Shown here: one piece after another, positions 25,981 through 34,811 of the stretch
Layout: every line of letters begins with the position of its first letter
Position numbering within the stretch: position 1 is the stretch's first letter
DNA from: Hyphomicrobiales bacterium
GTDB lineage: Bacteria > Pseudomonadota > Alphaproteobacteria > Rhizobiales > Xanthobacteraceae
Direction: 5' to 3'
Assembly: GCA_016713235.1 (NCBI GenBank)
Contig: JADJPN010000004.1
Coordinates: forward strand, 310,001-374,000
Length of the DNA stretch: 64,000 nt
Program-made: the position numbers and the translations under genes
The notes under the pieces: model-generated
What the model was told of the DNA's origin: nothing
Databases searched by the model: none
Seen by the model: only the letters and a program-made list of their open reading frames with translations

Positions 25981-27783
25981 GTGACTCAAGCCGAGCTTCG
26001 GACGCCGCCAAAAGAGCCTGAAAACGGCGGGAAACCCCGGTTTCGGCCGCTTCTGGCGCTGATGCCATACGTCCTGCGCTATCCGGGCTGGTTCCTGGCT
26101 GCGCTGGCTGCGCTTTTTGTCGCGGCGCTGGCAACGCTTGCGATCCCGCTCGCCGTGCGGCGGATGATCGACCTCGGCTTTGCCGCCGATGCCGGCGGGA
26201 AGATCGACCAATATTTCCTCGCGATCCTTGGCGTCGTTTCCGTGCTCGCGCTCGCGAGCGCCGCCCGCTACTTCCTGGTCACCACGATCGGGGAGCGCGT
26301 GGTCGCGGATCTGCGCAGCGCCGTGTTCGCGAGGATCGTGTCGCTCGACACCGGCTTCTTCGATAGCGCGCGCGCTGGCGAGATCAGTTCGCGGCTCACT
26401 GCCGACACCGTGCAGATCAAATCGGCGGTCGGATCTTCGGCTTCGGTGGCGCTGCGCAATGTGCTGCTCCTGTTCGGTGCGGCGGCGATGATGGTGATCA
26501 CGAGCCCGAAGCTGTCCTTGCTTGTGCTGATCGCCATTCCCGCGGTCATGCTGCCGTTGTTCGGCTTTGGCCGCGCCGTGCGCAGGCGTTCAAGGCTGGC
26601 GCAGGACAAGCTCGCGGACGCGACGGCCTTCGCGGTCGAAGCGATCAGTGCGGTGCGCACGGTGCAGGCGATGACAGCGGAAGAGACGGCAAGAGCGCGC
26701 TTCGGCGCGGCCGTAGAAGAAGCTTTCGTTGCTGCGCGGGATGCGACGCGCTCGCGCTCGTTTCTGACCGCGATCGCAATCTTTCTCGCGTTCGCTTCCG
26801 TCGGGTTGGTTTTGTGGTCGGGTGCGCAAAGCGTGCTTGCCGGACAAATGTCGCCGGGTACGCTCGGCCAGTTCGTGCTCTACGCAGTCTTCGCGGCCGG
26901 TGCGCTGGGCGCGCTTGCCGAAGTAGGCGGCGAGATTTCGCAAACGGCGGGTGCTGCGGAGCGGATCGTTGAGCTTCTGCACATCGAACCCGCGATCAAG
27001 GCGCCGGCTTTGCCGCTCGCACTACCCGAGAAACCGCGCGGCGAAGTGCGCTTCGATCAAGTTTCCTACGCCTATCCGTCGCTGCCGGATGCGCCGGTAT
27101 TGAACGACGTCAGTTTCGTGGCCGCGCCGGGCGAGCGCATCGCCATCGTGGGCCCGTCTGGCGCGGGCAAAAGCACGATCTTTCATCTTCTGCTGCGTTT
27201 CGACGATCCGAAGGCGGGAAATATTTTCTTTGATGGCGTCGAACTTGCGAAAGCCGATCCGAGAGAAGTACGCAAGAACATCGCGCTGGTGCCGCAGGAG
27301 CCCGCGATCTTCGCGGCCTCGATCGCCGACAATATCCGCTATGGCAAACCGGGCGCGAGCGACGAAGCGGTGAGGCGGGCTGCCGAAACCGCGCTGGTCG
27401 ACGAATTCGTGCGTAACTTGCCGGACGGCTACGCCACGCCGGTCGGCGAGCGCGGGGTGACGCTTTCGGGCGGGCAGCGCCAGCGGCTCGCGATTGCGCG
27501 GGCGGTGCTGCGGGACGCGCCTGTTTTGCTGCTCGATGAAGCGACTTCGGCGCTGGACGCGGAGAGCGAAGCGCTGGTGCAGCAGGCGCTGGAGCGGATC
27601 ATGGAAGGGCGCACGTCGCTCGTGATCGCGCACCGGCTCGCGACGGTGCTGAGCGCGGACCGCATCATCGTGCTGCAAAAAGGCCGCGTGGTCGAAGAGG
27701 GCGTGCATGCGAAGCTCACCGCGAACGGCGGGCTCTATTCGCGGCTGGCGGCATTGCCGTTCGGCGAAATCAGCGCTCGGTGA
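25981..27783 (+). CDS. ABC transporter, fused transmembrane and ATP-binding half-transporter
   Basis: A 600-residue exporter of the MsbA-like type. Six transmembrane helices occupy about residues 30-320; the nucleotide-binding domain has Walker A GPSGAGKST, the Q-loop in LVPQEPAIFA, the signature TLSGGQRQRLAIARA and Walker B VLLLDEATSALD, then the H-loop IAHRLATV. It would act as a homodimer exporting a lipid or drug-like substrate; nothing nearby fixes which. The start is GTG 25981. Its last 14 bases overlap the 3' end of the convergent OmpA-like gene. Confidence 0.9.
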   Translation: MTQAELRTPPKEPENGGKPRFRPLLALMPYVLRYPGWFLAALAALFVAALATLAIPLAVRRMIDLGFAADAGGKIDQYFLAILGVVSVLALASAARYFLVTTIGERVVADLRSAVFARIVSLDTGFFDSARAGEISSRLTADTVQIKSAVGSSASVALRNVLLLFGAAAMMVITSPKLSLLVLIAIPAVMLPLFGFGRAVRRRSRLAQDKLADATAFAVEAISAVRTVQAMTAEETARARFGAAVEEAFVAARDATRSRSFLTAIAIFLAFASVGLVLWSGAQSVLAGQMSPGTLGQFVLYAVFAAGALGALAEVGGEISQTAGAAERIVELLHIEPAIKAPALPLALPEKPRGEVRFDQVSYAYPSLPDAPVLNDVSFVAAPGERIAIVGPSGAGKSTIFHLLLRFDDPKAGNIFFDGVELAKADPREVRKNIALVPQEPAIFAASIADNIRYGKPGASDEAVRRAAETALVDEFVRNLPDGYATPVGERGVTLSGGQRQRLAIARAVLRDAPVLLLDEATSALDAESEALVQQALERIMEGRTSLVIAHRLATVLSADRIIVLQKGRVVEEGVHAKLTANGGLYSRLAALPFGEISAR

Positions 27784-28783
27784 TTTTCAGCTCGATACGC
27801 CGGTTGCGGCGGTAGGCATCGTCGTTGCTCGCCGGATCGATCGGCTGAAATTCGCCAAAGCCCGCGGCAACCAGACGATCAGGCGAAAGGCCCTTGGTCG
27901 TCAGATATTTCACGACCGAAATCGCGCGGGAAGCCGATAGCTCCCAGTTCGAAGGAAAGCGCGCATTCGAAATCGGCCGCGTGTCGGTGTGGCCGTCCAC
28001 GCGCAAGACCCAGGGAATGTCTTTCGGAATCTTGTTGCCAAGTTCGAGCAGCGCCGCCGCGAGCTTGTCGAGCTCGGGGGAGGCGCTCTCTTTCAATTCC
28101 GCGGAGCCCGGATCGAAGAAGACTTCCGACTGAAATACGAAGCGGTCGCCGACGATGCGGATGTCGGCGCGGTTGCCGAGAATTTCGCGAAGACGACCGA
28201 AGAAATCCGAGCGGTAACGGTTCAGTTCCTGCACGCGTTGCGCGAGCGCGACGTTCAGGCGCGAGCCGAGATCGGAAATCTTGGTCTGACTTTCTTTCTC
28301 TTTTCTCTCGGAGGCTTCCAGCGCAGCTTCCAGCGCTGCGATCTGGCGGCGGAGCGCGGCAAGCTGCTGGTTGAGCAGGGAGATTTGCGAAATCTGCTGG
28401 CTGCTCATTTTCTTCTCAGCTTCGAGATCCGAGGCGAGCGACTGGATCTGGTTCTTGGCGTCGCCGGCCGCCGTGCTGTCGCCGCGCAGCTTATCGCGCT
28501 CGGCTTCGGCGTTGCGCAAGGTCGCGCGCAGGCCCGAAAGCTGCTCCTCTAGCGACGCCGAGGTGGAGCGCTCTAGCGCCAAGAGGTCGGCGAGCTGTTT
28601 CAATTGCACCGTGATGCGCGAAAGCTGATCCTGTTTGCCTGCGATTTCACGGCTCAGGAAAAACTGCGCGACCATGAAGATCGAAATCAGGAAGATGAAT
28701 ACGAGCAGGAGCGTCGAAAGCGCGTCGACGAAGCCCGGCCAGTAATCGATCCTGCGGTCGGCGCGTGCGCGGCCCAGAGCCAT
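27770..28783 (-). CDS. OmpA/MotB-like peptidoglycan-binding protein with long coiled coil
   Basis: A 337-residue protein. One transmembrane helix near the N-terminus begins with an aspartate (GFVDALSTLLLVFIFLISIF), as in MotB/ExbD proton-channel subunits. It is followed by a long coiled coil (about residues 45-180) and an OmpA-like peptidoglycan-binding domain (VDGHTDTRPIS, NWELSASRAISVVKYL). Its start lies two bases after the stop of the MotA/TolQ-like gene, so the two very likely form a membrane motor that spans to the cell wall. It is not part of a flagellar cluster. Confidence 0.82.
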   Translation of the reverse strand: MALGRARADRRIDYWPGFVDALSTLLLVFIFLISIFMVAQFFLSREIAGKQDQLSRITVQLKQLADLLALERSTSASLEEQLSGLRATLRNAEAERDKLRGDSTAAGDAKNQIQSLASDLEAEKKMSSQQISQISLLNQQLAALRRQIAALEAALEASERKEKESQTKISDLGSRLNVALAQRVQELNRYRSDFFGRLREILGNRADIRIVGDRFVFQSEVFFDPGSAELKESASPELDKLAAALLELGNKIPKDIPWVLRVDGHTDTRPISNARFPSNWELSASRAISVVKYLTTKGLSPDRLVAAGFGEFQPIDPASNDDAYRRNRRIELKITER

Positions 28784-28785
28784 GA

Positions 28786-29790
28786 TTAGCGTTTCCGGTC
28801 GTTGGCGTCTTCGCGCGTGACGCGCTCAAGCAGATCGCGAATCTCGTTCTGGCGTTCGGCTTGCGCTTCCACCCAGTCGCGCAACATCTGTTGCTCGTTG
28901 CGCATGTGCTGCACGAGTTCTTGCAGGCTGCTTGCCAGATTGACCATGGCCTTGGACGAGCGCTCGCCGCTGCCGCCTTCGATCGATTTTTCGAGCCGCT
29001 GGATCGCGGCGGCGAGTGGCGCAGCCGCGCCCGATGTGTCGGTTTCGACGACACCGAGATCGGCAACCGTGGTCGAAAGCCAATCTTCGAGATCGGTGTA
29101 GAAGCGGTTCTGTGCCTGGCTCGCTTGCAGATCGAGGAAGCCGAGCACGAGCGAGCCGGCAAGACCGAACAATGAAGACGAGAACGCAATGCCCATGCCG
29201 CCGAGCGGTGCAGCCAATCCCGTTTTCAGATCGTCGAAGATGCGGCCGGAGTCGCCGGTCGCATCCAGCGATTGAATGACGCGGCCGACCGAGCCGACGG
29301 TCTCGAGCAAACCCCAGAAGGTGCCGAGCAGGCCGAGGAAGACGAGAAGGCCGGTGAGATAGCGGCCGACATCGCGCTGCTCATCCAGGCGCGTGCCGAT
29401 GGATTCCAGAATGCCGCGCATCGTCATCTGCGAGATCACCATGCGGCCCATGCGGTCGCGCAACAGCGTCGCCATCGGCGCGAGCAAGACCGGCGCGCGG
29501 TCGACCACGATGCGGGCATCGGCACGGCGGAAGCTGTTCACCCAGCTCGCTTCCGGGAATAGGCGGATCACTTGCCGGATCGCGAGTACGATTCCGATCA
29601 GAAGAACGCTGAGAATGATTCCGTTGAGCAGCGGGTTCGCGAGAAAGGCGGCGTGGATCTGGCGGTACAAAAGCACCGCGACGAGTGCGACGAGCACCAG
29701 AAACACCGTGATTCGGAACAGGAAAATCCGGGGCGACGAAATCTTGTTGTAGCCGTCAAGTGCTTCCGCTTCGCGCTTTTTCTTCGCCAT
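28786..29790 (-). CDS. MotA/TolQ/ExbB-family proton channel protein
   Basis: A 334-residue protein with two N-terminal helices (about 25-75), a cytoplasmic loop and a core pair near GRYLTGLLVFLGLLGTFWGLLETVG and GMGIAFSSSLFGLAGSLVLGFLDLQ; these carry the glycine-rich pattern of MotA/TolQ proton channels. The C-terminus is soluble and partly coiled. It is paired with the OmpA-like gene on the same strand. Similar two-gene sets of unknown role are widespread in Hyphomicrobiales. A true tolQ is present elsewhere in this window, so this is a separate machine. Confidence 0.82.
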   Translation of the reverse strand: MAKKKREAEALDGYNKISSPRIFLFRITVFLVLVALVAVLLYRQIHAAFLANPLLNGIILSVLLIGIVLAIRQVIRLFPEASWVNSFRRADARIVVDRAPVLLAPMATLLRDRMGRMVISQMTMRGILESIGTRLDEQRDVGRYLTGLLVFLGLLGTFWGLLETVGSVGRVIQSLDATGDSGRIFDDLKTGLAAPLGGMGIAFSSSLFGLAGSLVLGFLDLQASQAQNRFYTDLEDWLSTTVADLGVVETDTSGAAAPLAAAIQRLEKSIEGGSGERSSKAMVNLASSLQELVQHMRNEQQMLRDWVEAQAERQNEIRDLLERVTREDANDRKR

Positions 29791-29820
29791 CTGCCGTTCC
29801 TCGTCCGCTCGCGAGTGTCC

Positions 29821-29874
29821 CGTATCCGGCGTTCGCTCAAGCTAGCCGCGCCTTCTTGGCGAACGCCGGATACG
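29821..29874. repeat. Inverted repeat with perfect 16-base arms
   Basis: The arm 29821-29836 (CGTATCCGGCGTTCGC) is repeated in inverse at 29859-29874 around a 22-base spacer. It lies 30 bases upstream of the MotA/TolQ-like start codon and immediately precedes another large inverted repeat. Confidence 0.85.
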
Positions 29875-29899
29875 AAAGGACCCTCGCCAATTTATAGTT

Positions 29900-29974
29900 C
29901 CAGTGACCCTTTGTTTCTGACATTCGTAAAGTGCTTTCCGCAACGGGGTACGAATGTCAGAAACGGGTCACTGG
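29900..29974. repeat. Large inverted repeat, 26-base arms with a three-base bulge
   Basis: The right arm 29949-29974 is the exact inverse complement of the left arm 29900-29928 except for three extra T residues (29910-29912). The 20-base centre contains GCTTTCCGCAACGGGG. The flanks CTCGCC (29883) and GGCGAG (29973) extend the pairing. It could be a mobile-type REP/MITE remnant or a stable RNA hairpin. Confidence 0.85.
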
Positions 29975-30033
29975 CGAGTATGGCACACGCGGCGGATATG
30001 TAGAGTGGGGTGACGGCGGAATGACGGCGGGTG

Positions 30034-30822
30034 CTATGCACTCTTGATGGCGGCTAACAGCGCGCTCTGGATATCGTAGTTGCCCGCGCAGACCGAGCCG
30101 TTACGCAGCATGTTCATGTGGCCGTCGAGATCGGTGACGAAGCCGCCCGCTTCCTGCACGATCGCGATGCCGGCTGCGAGATCCCACGACGAAAGATCGC
30201 GCTCCCAGAAACCGTCGAAGCGGCCGGATGCGGTCCATGCCATGTCGAGCGCGGCAGCGCCGGTGCGGCGCAGGCCCGCGACCTGCTTTTGCAGCACCGC
30301 GAGTTCGCGGCGGAAGCGCTCGTGATCGCCGCGCTCATGATGCGGGATGCCGCAGGAGATGACGGCGTCACCAAGTGTCTTGCGCGCGGCAACCCGTAAG
30401 CGGCGGTTATTCAGGTAGGCGCCTTGCCCGCGTTCGGCGACATACATCTCGTCGGATATCGGGTTGAAAACCAGACCGGCGATCGGAATTCCATCTTTCA
30501 CGAGCCCGATCGAGATCGCGAACAGCGGAATGCCGTGCAGGAAATTCGTGGTGCCGTCGAGCGGATCGATAATGAACTGATGCTGTCCGTCGGAGCCCTT
30601 CACTTCGCCGCGCTCTTCCATGACGAAGCCGAACGCAGGCCGCGCTTTGGACAATTCGCCATAGATGATGTCTTCGGCTTTCTTGTCGGCGGCGGAGACG
30701 AAATTCGCAGGACCTTTGAGTGAAACCTGCAAGTGCTCGACTTCGTTGAAGTCGCGAATGAGCGCGCGGCCCGCTTTGCGGGCCGCTGCCATCATCACCG
30801 TTATATTTGCTGAACGTAACAA
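30034..30822 (-). CDS. suhB: Inositol-1-monophosphatase family protein
   Basis: A 262-residue lithium-sensitive-type phosphatase. The metal-binding signatures are present: MEERGEVKGSD (the first Glu pair), IDPLDGTTNFLHGIP and SSWDLAAGIAIVQEAGG. It hydrolyses inositol monophosphate; the E. coli homologue also binds ribosomal RNA transcription complexes. The start is TTG 30822 (then LRSANITVMM), as its homologues begin at the same place. It begins five bases after the efp stop and is probably in one operon with it. Confidence 0.92.
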   Translation of the reverse strand: MLRSANITVMMAAARKAGRALIRDFNEVEHLQVSLKGPANFVSAADKKAEDIIYGELSKARPAFGFVMEERGEVKGSDGQHQFIIDPLDGTTNFLHGIPLFAISIGLVKDGIPIAGLVFNPISDEMYVAERGQGAYLNNRRLRVAARKTLGDAVISCGIPHHERGDHERFRRELAVLQKQVAGLRRTGAAALDMAWTASGRFDGFWERDLSSWDLAAGIAIVQEAGGFVTDLDGHMNMLRNGSVCAGNYDIQSALLAAIKSA

Positions 30823-30827
30823 CCCGC

Positions 30828-31391
30828 TTACTCGGCGCGGCGGACGTAAGTGATCTCGTTCGTATCGACCACGACCTTCTCGCCGCTTGCGATGAACGGC
30901 GGTACCATCACGCGCAGACCGTTCTCCAGTTTCGCGGGCTTATAGGAAGACGCGGCGGTCTGGCCCTTCACGACCGGATCGGCCTCGACGATCTGCAAGG
31001 TTACGTAATCCGGCAGCTTGATGCCGATCGGGCGTTCGTCATGCATCTCCAGCGTGACCTGCATGCCGTCCTGGAGAAAGAGCGCGCGTTCGCCGACAAA
31101 TTCTTCCGCGAGCTGAATCTGATCGTAGGTCTCGGTATCCATGAAGACGAGGCTCTCGCCTTCCTTGTAGAGATACTGGAAATCTTTTTGCTCGAGGCGG
31201 CCGCGCTCGACCTTCTCGTCCGAACCGAAGCGGTTGTTGAGCTTGCGGCCGTCGATCAGGTTCTTGAGCTCGACCTGATTGTAGGCAGGGCCCTTGCCGG
31301 GCTTCACTGCCATGGTCTTCACCGCCACCCAGAGGGTGTTCTGATACTCGATCACATATCCGGGGCGGATTTCGTTGCCGTTGATTTTCAT
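30828..31391 (-). CDS. efp: Translation elongation factor P
   Basis: A 187-residue EF-P with all three domains. The loop that enters the peptidyl-transferase centre reads AVKPGKGPAYN with K33 at the position modified in E. coli. EF-P relieves ribosome stalling at consecutive prolines, relevant here because several products (TolA, CpoB, the 59 kb barrel protein) contain proline runs. The EpmA/EpmB modifying enzymes are not in this window. Confidence 0.96.
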   Translation of the reverse strand: MKINGNEIRPGYVIEYQNTLWVAVKTMAVKPGKGPAYNQVELKNLIDGRKLNNRFGSDEKVERGRLEQKDFQYLYKEGESLVFMDTETYDQIQLAEEFVGERALFLQDGMQVTLEMHDERPIGIKLPDYVTLQIVEADPVVKGQTAASSYKPAKLENGLRVMVPPFIASGEKVVVDTNEITYVRRAE

Positions 31392-31508
31392 GGAATTCCT
31401 CGATGCGCGGCGCTCAAGTGCCGTGCGGGGGGAGTTCCGTCAAGGGCATTTCGCGCTGGCGAGCGAGACGAGCGGCCAGCCCGAACAATACTCAGCAGAA
31501 AGGAGAAA

Positions 31509-32537
31509 TTAAGTGTTCGGCGGCGCCTTGCTTTGCAACCAGGCCTTCAGGATCGTTTCCGCGCGCTTCTTTTCTTCTTCGTTCAGGCTCCCGAAGACGC
31601 CATCGAGCATCGGATCGGAAATCTGCTGGAGGCGCGCCATCAGGTGCCACGCCATGGCCTCGGGGACGTTCTTTTCGACGCCGCGGCCGGCGTTCAGCAT
31701 TCTGGCATAGCGGTTCTGCGCGACTGGATTGCCTCTCAGCGCGGCACGGCGCATGGCCAGCGCGGCGTTGACTTCATCTTTCTCGACACCGTTGCCGTTG
31801 AAGAGCGCGATGGCGAGTTCGATCGTCGCGGGTACATGGTCGAGGCGCGCGGCGCGGCGCAGCCATTTGACCGACTCGGAAAGATTTTTGGCGATGCCTT
31901 TGCCTTCCTGATAAAAAATCGCCAGCGCATGTTGTGCGTCCGGAATGTCCTTGTCGGCGGCAATGCGCATGAACTTCGCGGCTTCGGCGAAATTCTGCGG
32001 GAAGGCCTGACCTTCCAGATACAGGAGCGCGAGATTGTAAGCGGCGTGGGCATGGCCCTTTTCCGCCGCGATGCGGAAAAGTTTGGCTGCTTCGTCTTTG
32101 CTACGGGTAACGCTTGCGCCCTGCAAATACATCATGCCGAGCGCGAAGGTTGCGTGGATATCGCCGGCATTCGCGGCGCGCTGATACCAGCCGAGGGGTT
32201 TTTTCTGATCGGGCGCGACGCCAAGACCTTCGGCGTACAATTCGCCGAGCAGCGTCATCGCGCGCGTGTCTTTGTTTTTCTCGGCGCGAATTTCCGCGAG
32301 CTTGATCGCATCGATGTAGTTTCCGCGCTGGTAGGCGGCAAAGGGCGCGTTCGGATCTTCGGCTGCGGACGGCTCGAATGGCGGGAGCGGCGGCTGCGGC
32401 GCGATCGCGATCGTCTTCACACGCGAAGAGGGCGCTTTGGGAGCCTCGGTCTTTTGCTTCGGCAGAATGGTTTCGTCCGCGCCGAAGGCAGGCGCGCAAA
32501 AACAAAGCGCGGCAATGAACGCAAGGAGACGGGTCAT
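31509..32537 (-). CDS. Exported Sel1-repeat protein
   Basis: A 342-residue protein with a signal peptide (cleavage near FGA-DE at residue 20), a proline-rich linker (residues 50-65), and about six Sel1-type tetratricopeptide repeats, for example AMTLLGELYAEGLGVAPDQ, ATFALGMMYLQGASVTRS and AAYNLALLYLEGQAFPQN. Such repeats form solenoids for protein contacts in the periplasm. No enzymatic domain is visible. It follows a ThiE-like gene on the same strand after two bases. Confidence 0.85.
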   Translation of the reverse strand: MTRLLAFIAALCFCAPAFGADETILPKQKTEAPKAPSSRVKTIAIAPQPPLPPFEPSAAEDPNAPFAAYQRGNYIDAIKLAEIRAEKNKDTRAMTLLGELYAEGLGVAPDQKKPLGWYQRAANAGDIHATFALGMMYLQGASVTRSKDEAAKLFRIAAEKGHAHAAYNLALLYLEGQAFPQNFAEAAKFMRIAADKDIPDAQHALAIFYQEGKGIAKNLSESVKWLRRAARLDHVPATIELAIALFNGNGVEKDEVNAALAMRRAALRGNPVAQNRYARMLNAGRGVEKNVPEAMAWHLMARLQQISDPMLDGVFGSLNEEEKKRAETILKAWLQSKAPPNT

Positions 32538-32539
32538 GT

Positions 32540-33184
32540 TCAGTTCGCGGGTTCCGGCTGCAGCAGCAGCTCGCTTGCCCTAGCAACGGCTTGTGGCGCA
32601 TTTGCGCCCGCACTCCAGACGGCGTCGCCAAGCGCCACGAAGTCCGCGTGCGCTTCGGCAAGCTGCGGGGTTTCATCGATCGAGCCGGCAAAAGCGACGC
32701 AGGGAAGCTGGAAGATCTCAGCCCACCATGCGACGCGTTCGAGCAGAGCGGAAAATCCCGGGCGCTTTCCGCTTGCATCCGGTTCGCCGAACATCACGTA
32801 ATCGACGCCCGACTCGGATGCGACCATGGCGTCGTGCCGCGAGGGCAGACCGCCGACGCCGGCCAGTCTTCCGGCGGCAAGTTTGGTGCGGGAGCCGCGG
32901 AGTTCATCGACGCTTGTGAAGTGTGCGCCATCCGCGCCCGCCGCTTCCACCAACGCGGGCATGTCGGCGAGCAGCAGCGTGGTGCCGATGTTTTGCAGAT
33001 GGGTCGAGACGATCCGGATCGCGGATAGCGCCATCACTTCGTCGTCGGTTGCGAGGTTAAGAACAACGGCCGCGACATCGCCTTCACGGCAACAGGCTTC
33101 GAGCAGCGGCGCAAAGCTCACCGCATCCTTGACGGCTGGCGTCACGAGGATCAGGCGGGTACGGGCTTTTGGCGTTTCGCTCAC
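32540..33184 (-). CDS. Thiamine-phosphate-synthase-like protein, divergent
   Basis: A 214-residue TIM-barrel protein of the ThiE/TenI family. It keeps the barrel pattern and a GADGAHFTSVDEL strand where ThiE has its pyrophosphate-binding ADGVHLG, and the GVGGLPSRHDAM segment. The glycine/serine-rich phosphate motifs at the C-terminal end of the barrel (YVMFGEPDAS, AFAGSI) are changed from active ThiE enzymes. It may therefore be a relative with another role rather than the thiamine enzyme. It shares an operon with the Sel1 protein. Confidence 0.65.
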   Translation of the reverse strand: MSETPKARTRLILVTPAVKDAVSFAPLLEACCREGDVAAVVLNLATDDEVMALSAIRIVSTHLQNIGTTLLLADMPALVEAAGADGAHFTSVDELRGSRTKLAAGRLAGVGGLPSRHDAMVASESGVDYVMFGEPDASGKRPGFSALLERVAWWAEIFQLPCVAFAGSIDETPQLAEAHADFVALGDAVWSAGANAPQAVARASELLLQPEPAN

Positions 33185-33380
33185 GCTCTCTCCATCGGCG
33201 ACGGTTGCCTTACAAGCGGGGCGAAATCGCGGCTAAGAGCTTTCGGTTGCAAAATCCACCTCATCTTGACCGCCGTCAATGCTGCGAAGGCAGGAATGGT
33301 GTCGCTTCACAATTTTAATCGTTTTCGAGTGGTAGTAAGGTCCAGTGGGCGGTGCATTTCGTATGGAATCGGGAGTTGCA

Positions 33381-34808
33381 ATGGCACCGAATGCAACAGG
33401 TCTCCTCAATCGCCGGCAACTCGTCGCCGGCGCGTCATCCGCTTTGGCGCTTGCCGCAATACCCCGCGCGCGTGCGAGCGCACCCGCGCGGGAGTTCGTG
33501 CTGACCCCACAGGCGGGACGAGCGCGCCTGTTCACCGCAGACGGTCCGCAGACGGAAGTCTGGGCATACAACGCCTTGGTTCCGGGTCCGGAGATTCGCA
33601 TCAAGCAGGGCGAGCGGCTTCGCGTTCGTGTCGACAATCGCTTGGCCGAGCAGACCACGGTGCACTGGCACGGCATTCGAGTGCCGAACGCCATGGATGG
33701 CGTGCCGCATTTGACTCAAAAGCCGATCGCTCCCGGCGAGTCCTTTGTGTACGAATTCGATTGCCCGGACGCAGGCACGTTCTGGTACCACCCGCACCAG
33801 CGCAGTCACGAACAGGTTGGCCGCGGCCTGTCCGGCGCGCTGATCGTCGAAGAGCCGGCACCCTATCGTGCTGATCGAGACGTAACCTGGCTCGTCGGCG
33901 ACTGGCGGCTTGGCCGCGATGGCAGCGCCATCGAAGACTTCGGCGGGCTGCACGACATCTCGCACGACGGCCGGCTCGGCAATGTCACGACGATCAATGG
34001 CCGCACGCTCGACCGGTTTGAGGTGCGCGCCGGCGAACGCGTCCGCCTGCGGCTGATCAATGCCGCGAGCGCGCGGACTTTCGGGTTTCATTTCGCCGGC
34101 CATCGGCCGCAGATCATCGCGCTCGATGGACAGCCGGTTGCGCCGCATGAAGCCGAAGACGGCCGCATTATTCTCGGTCCGGCGATGCGGGCGGACGTGG
34201 TGATCGACATGACGGCGAAGCCGGGCGATCGGTTTGCGGTTTCCGACCGGGCGGACCCGCGTGACAGCTTTCGCCTGTTCGATCTGGCTTACAGCGATGC
34301 CGCGCCGCTACGCACGAAGTTCGATGCAGTCGCGGCCTTGCCGGCCAATCCGCTGGCCGAGCCGGATCTGGGAAGCGCCGAGCGCCATCACGTCGTGCTC
34401 GATGGCGGCATGATGAGCCGCATGGAATCGGCGGTGGTCGACGGAAAGCGCGTGGACATCCGCTCGATGTTTCGCAGCGGGCTGATGTGGGCCATCAACG
34501 GGGTTTCATCCCGCGATCACGTGCACGAACCCATGTTCACGCTCGCGAAGGGCAGGACCTATCTGTTCGAGATCGAGAACCGGTCAATGTGGAATCACCC
34601 GATGCATCTGCATGGGCATTCCTTCCGTTTGCTCAGCGTGAACGGTACGCCGCGCCCGCACCGCGAATGGCTCGACACGGTTCTTCTGCGTCCGCGCGAG
34701 CGCGCCGAGATTGCCTTCGTTGCAGACAATCCCGGCGACTGGATGTTCCACTGCCACAATCTCGAGCATCAACTCGGCGGCATGATGGGCATGGTGCGCG
34801 TCGGGTGA
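33381..34808 (+). CDS. Multicopper oxidase with twin-arginine signal
   Basis: A 475-residue three-domain multicopper oxidase. The N-terminus (NRRQLVAGASSALALAAIPRARASA) is a Tat-type signal. Copper ligands are complete: HWHG (95-98), HPH (137-139), HPMHLHGH and HCHNLEHQLGGM with type 1 Cys C458 and probable axial M468. Such enzymes oxidise metals or phenols in the periplasm. Start 33381 is preferred because GGGAG precedes it; ATG 33363 and a GTG at 33345 would add a few residues. It is convergent with fba, three bases apart. Substrate unknown. Confidence 0.9.
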   Translation: MAPNATGLLNRRQLVAGASSALALAAIPRARASAPAREFVLTPQAGRARLFTADGPQTEVWAYNALVPGPEIRIKQGERLRVRVDNRLAEQTTVHWHGIRVPNAMDGVPHLTQKPIAPGESFVYEFDCPDAGTFWYHPHQRSHEQVGRGLSGALIVEEPAPYRADRDVTWLVGDWRLGRDGSAIEDFGGLHDISHDGRLGNVTTINGRTLDRFEVRAGERVRLRLINAASARTFGFHFAGHRPQIIALDGQPVAPHEAEDGRIILGPAMRADVVIDMTAKPGDRFAVSDRADPRDSFRLFDLAYSDAAPLRTKFDAVAALPANPLAEPDLGSAERHHVVLDGGMMSRMESAVVDGKRVDIRSMFRSGLMWAINGVSSRDHVHEPMFTLAKGRTYLFEIENRSMWNHPMHLHGHSFRLLSVNGTPRPHREWLDTVLLRPRERAEIAFVADNPGDWMFHCHNLEHQLGGMMGMVRVG

Positions 34809-34811
34809 CGC

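Noticed and set aside
30807..32801. A 664-codon open frame on the forward strand
   Set aside because: It lies antisense to efp, the Sel1 protein and part of the ThiE-like gene, which are clear by homology. In high-GC DNA the opposite strand of real genes is often open.
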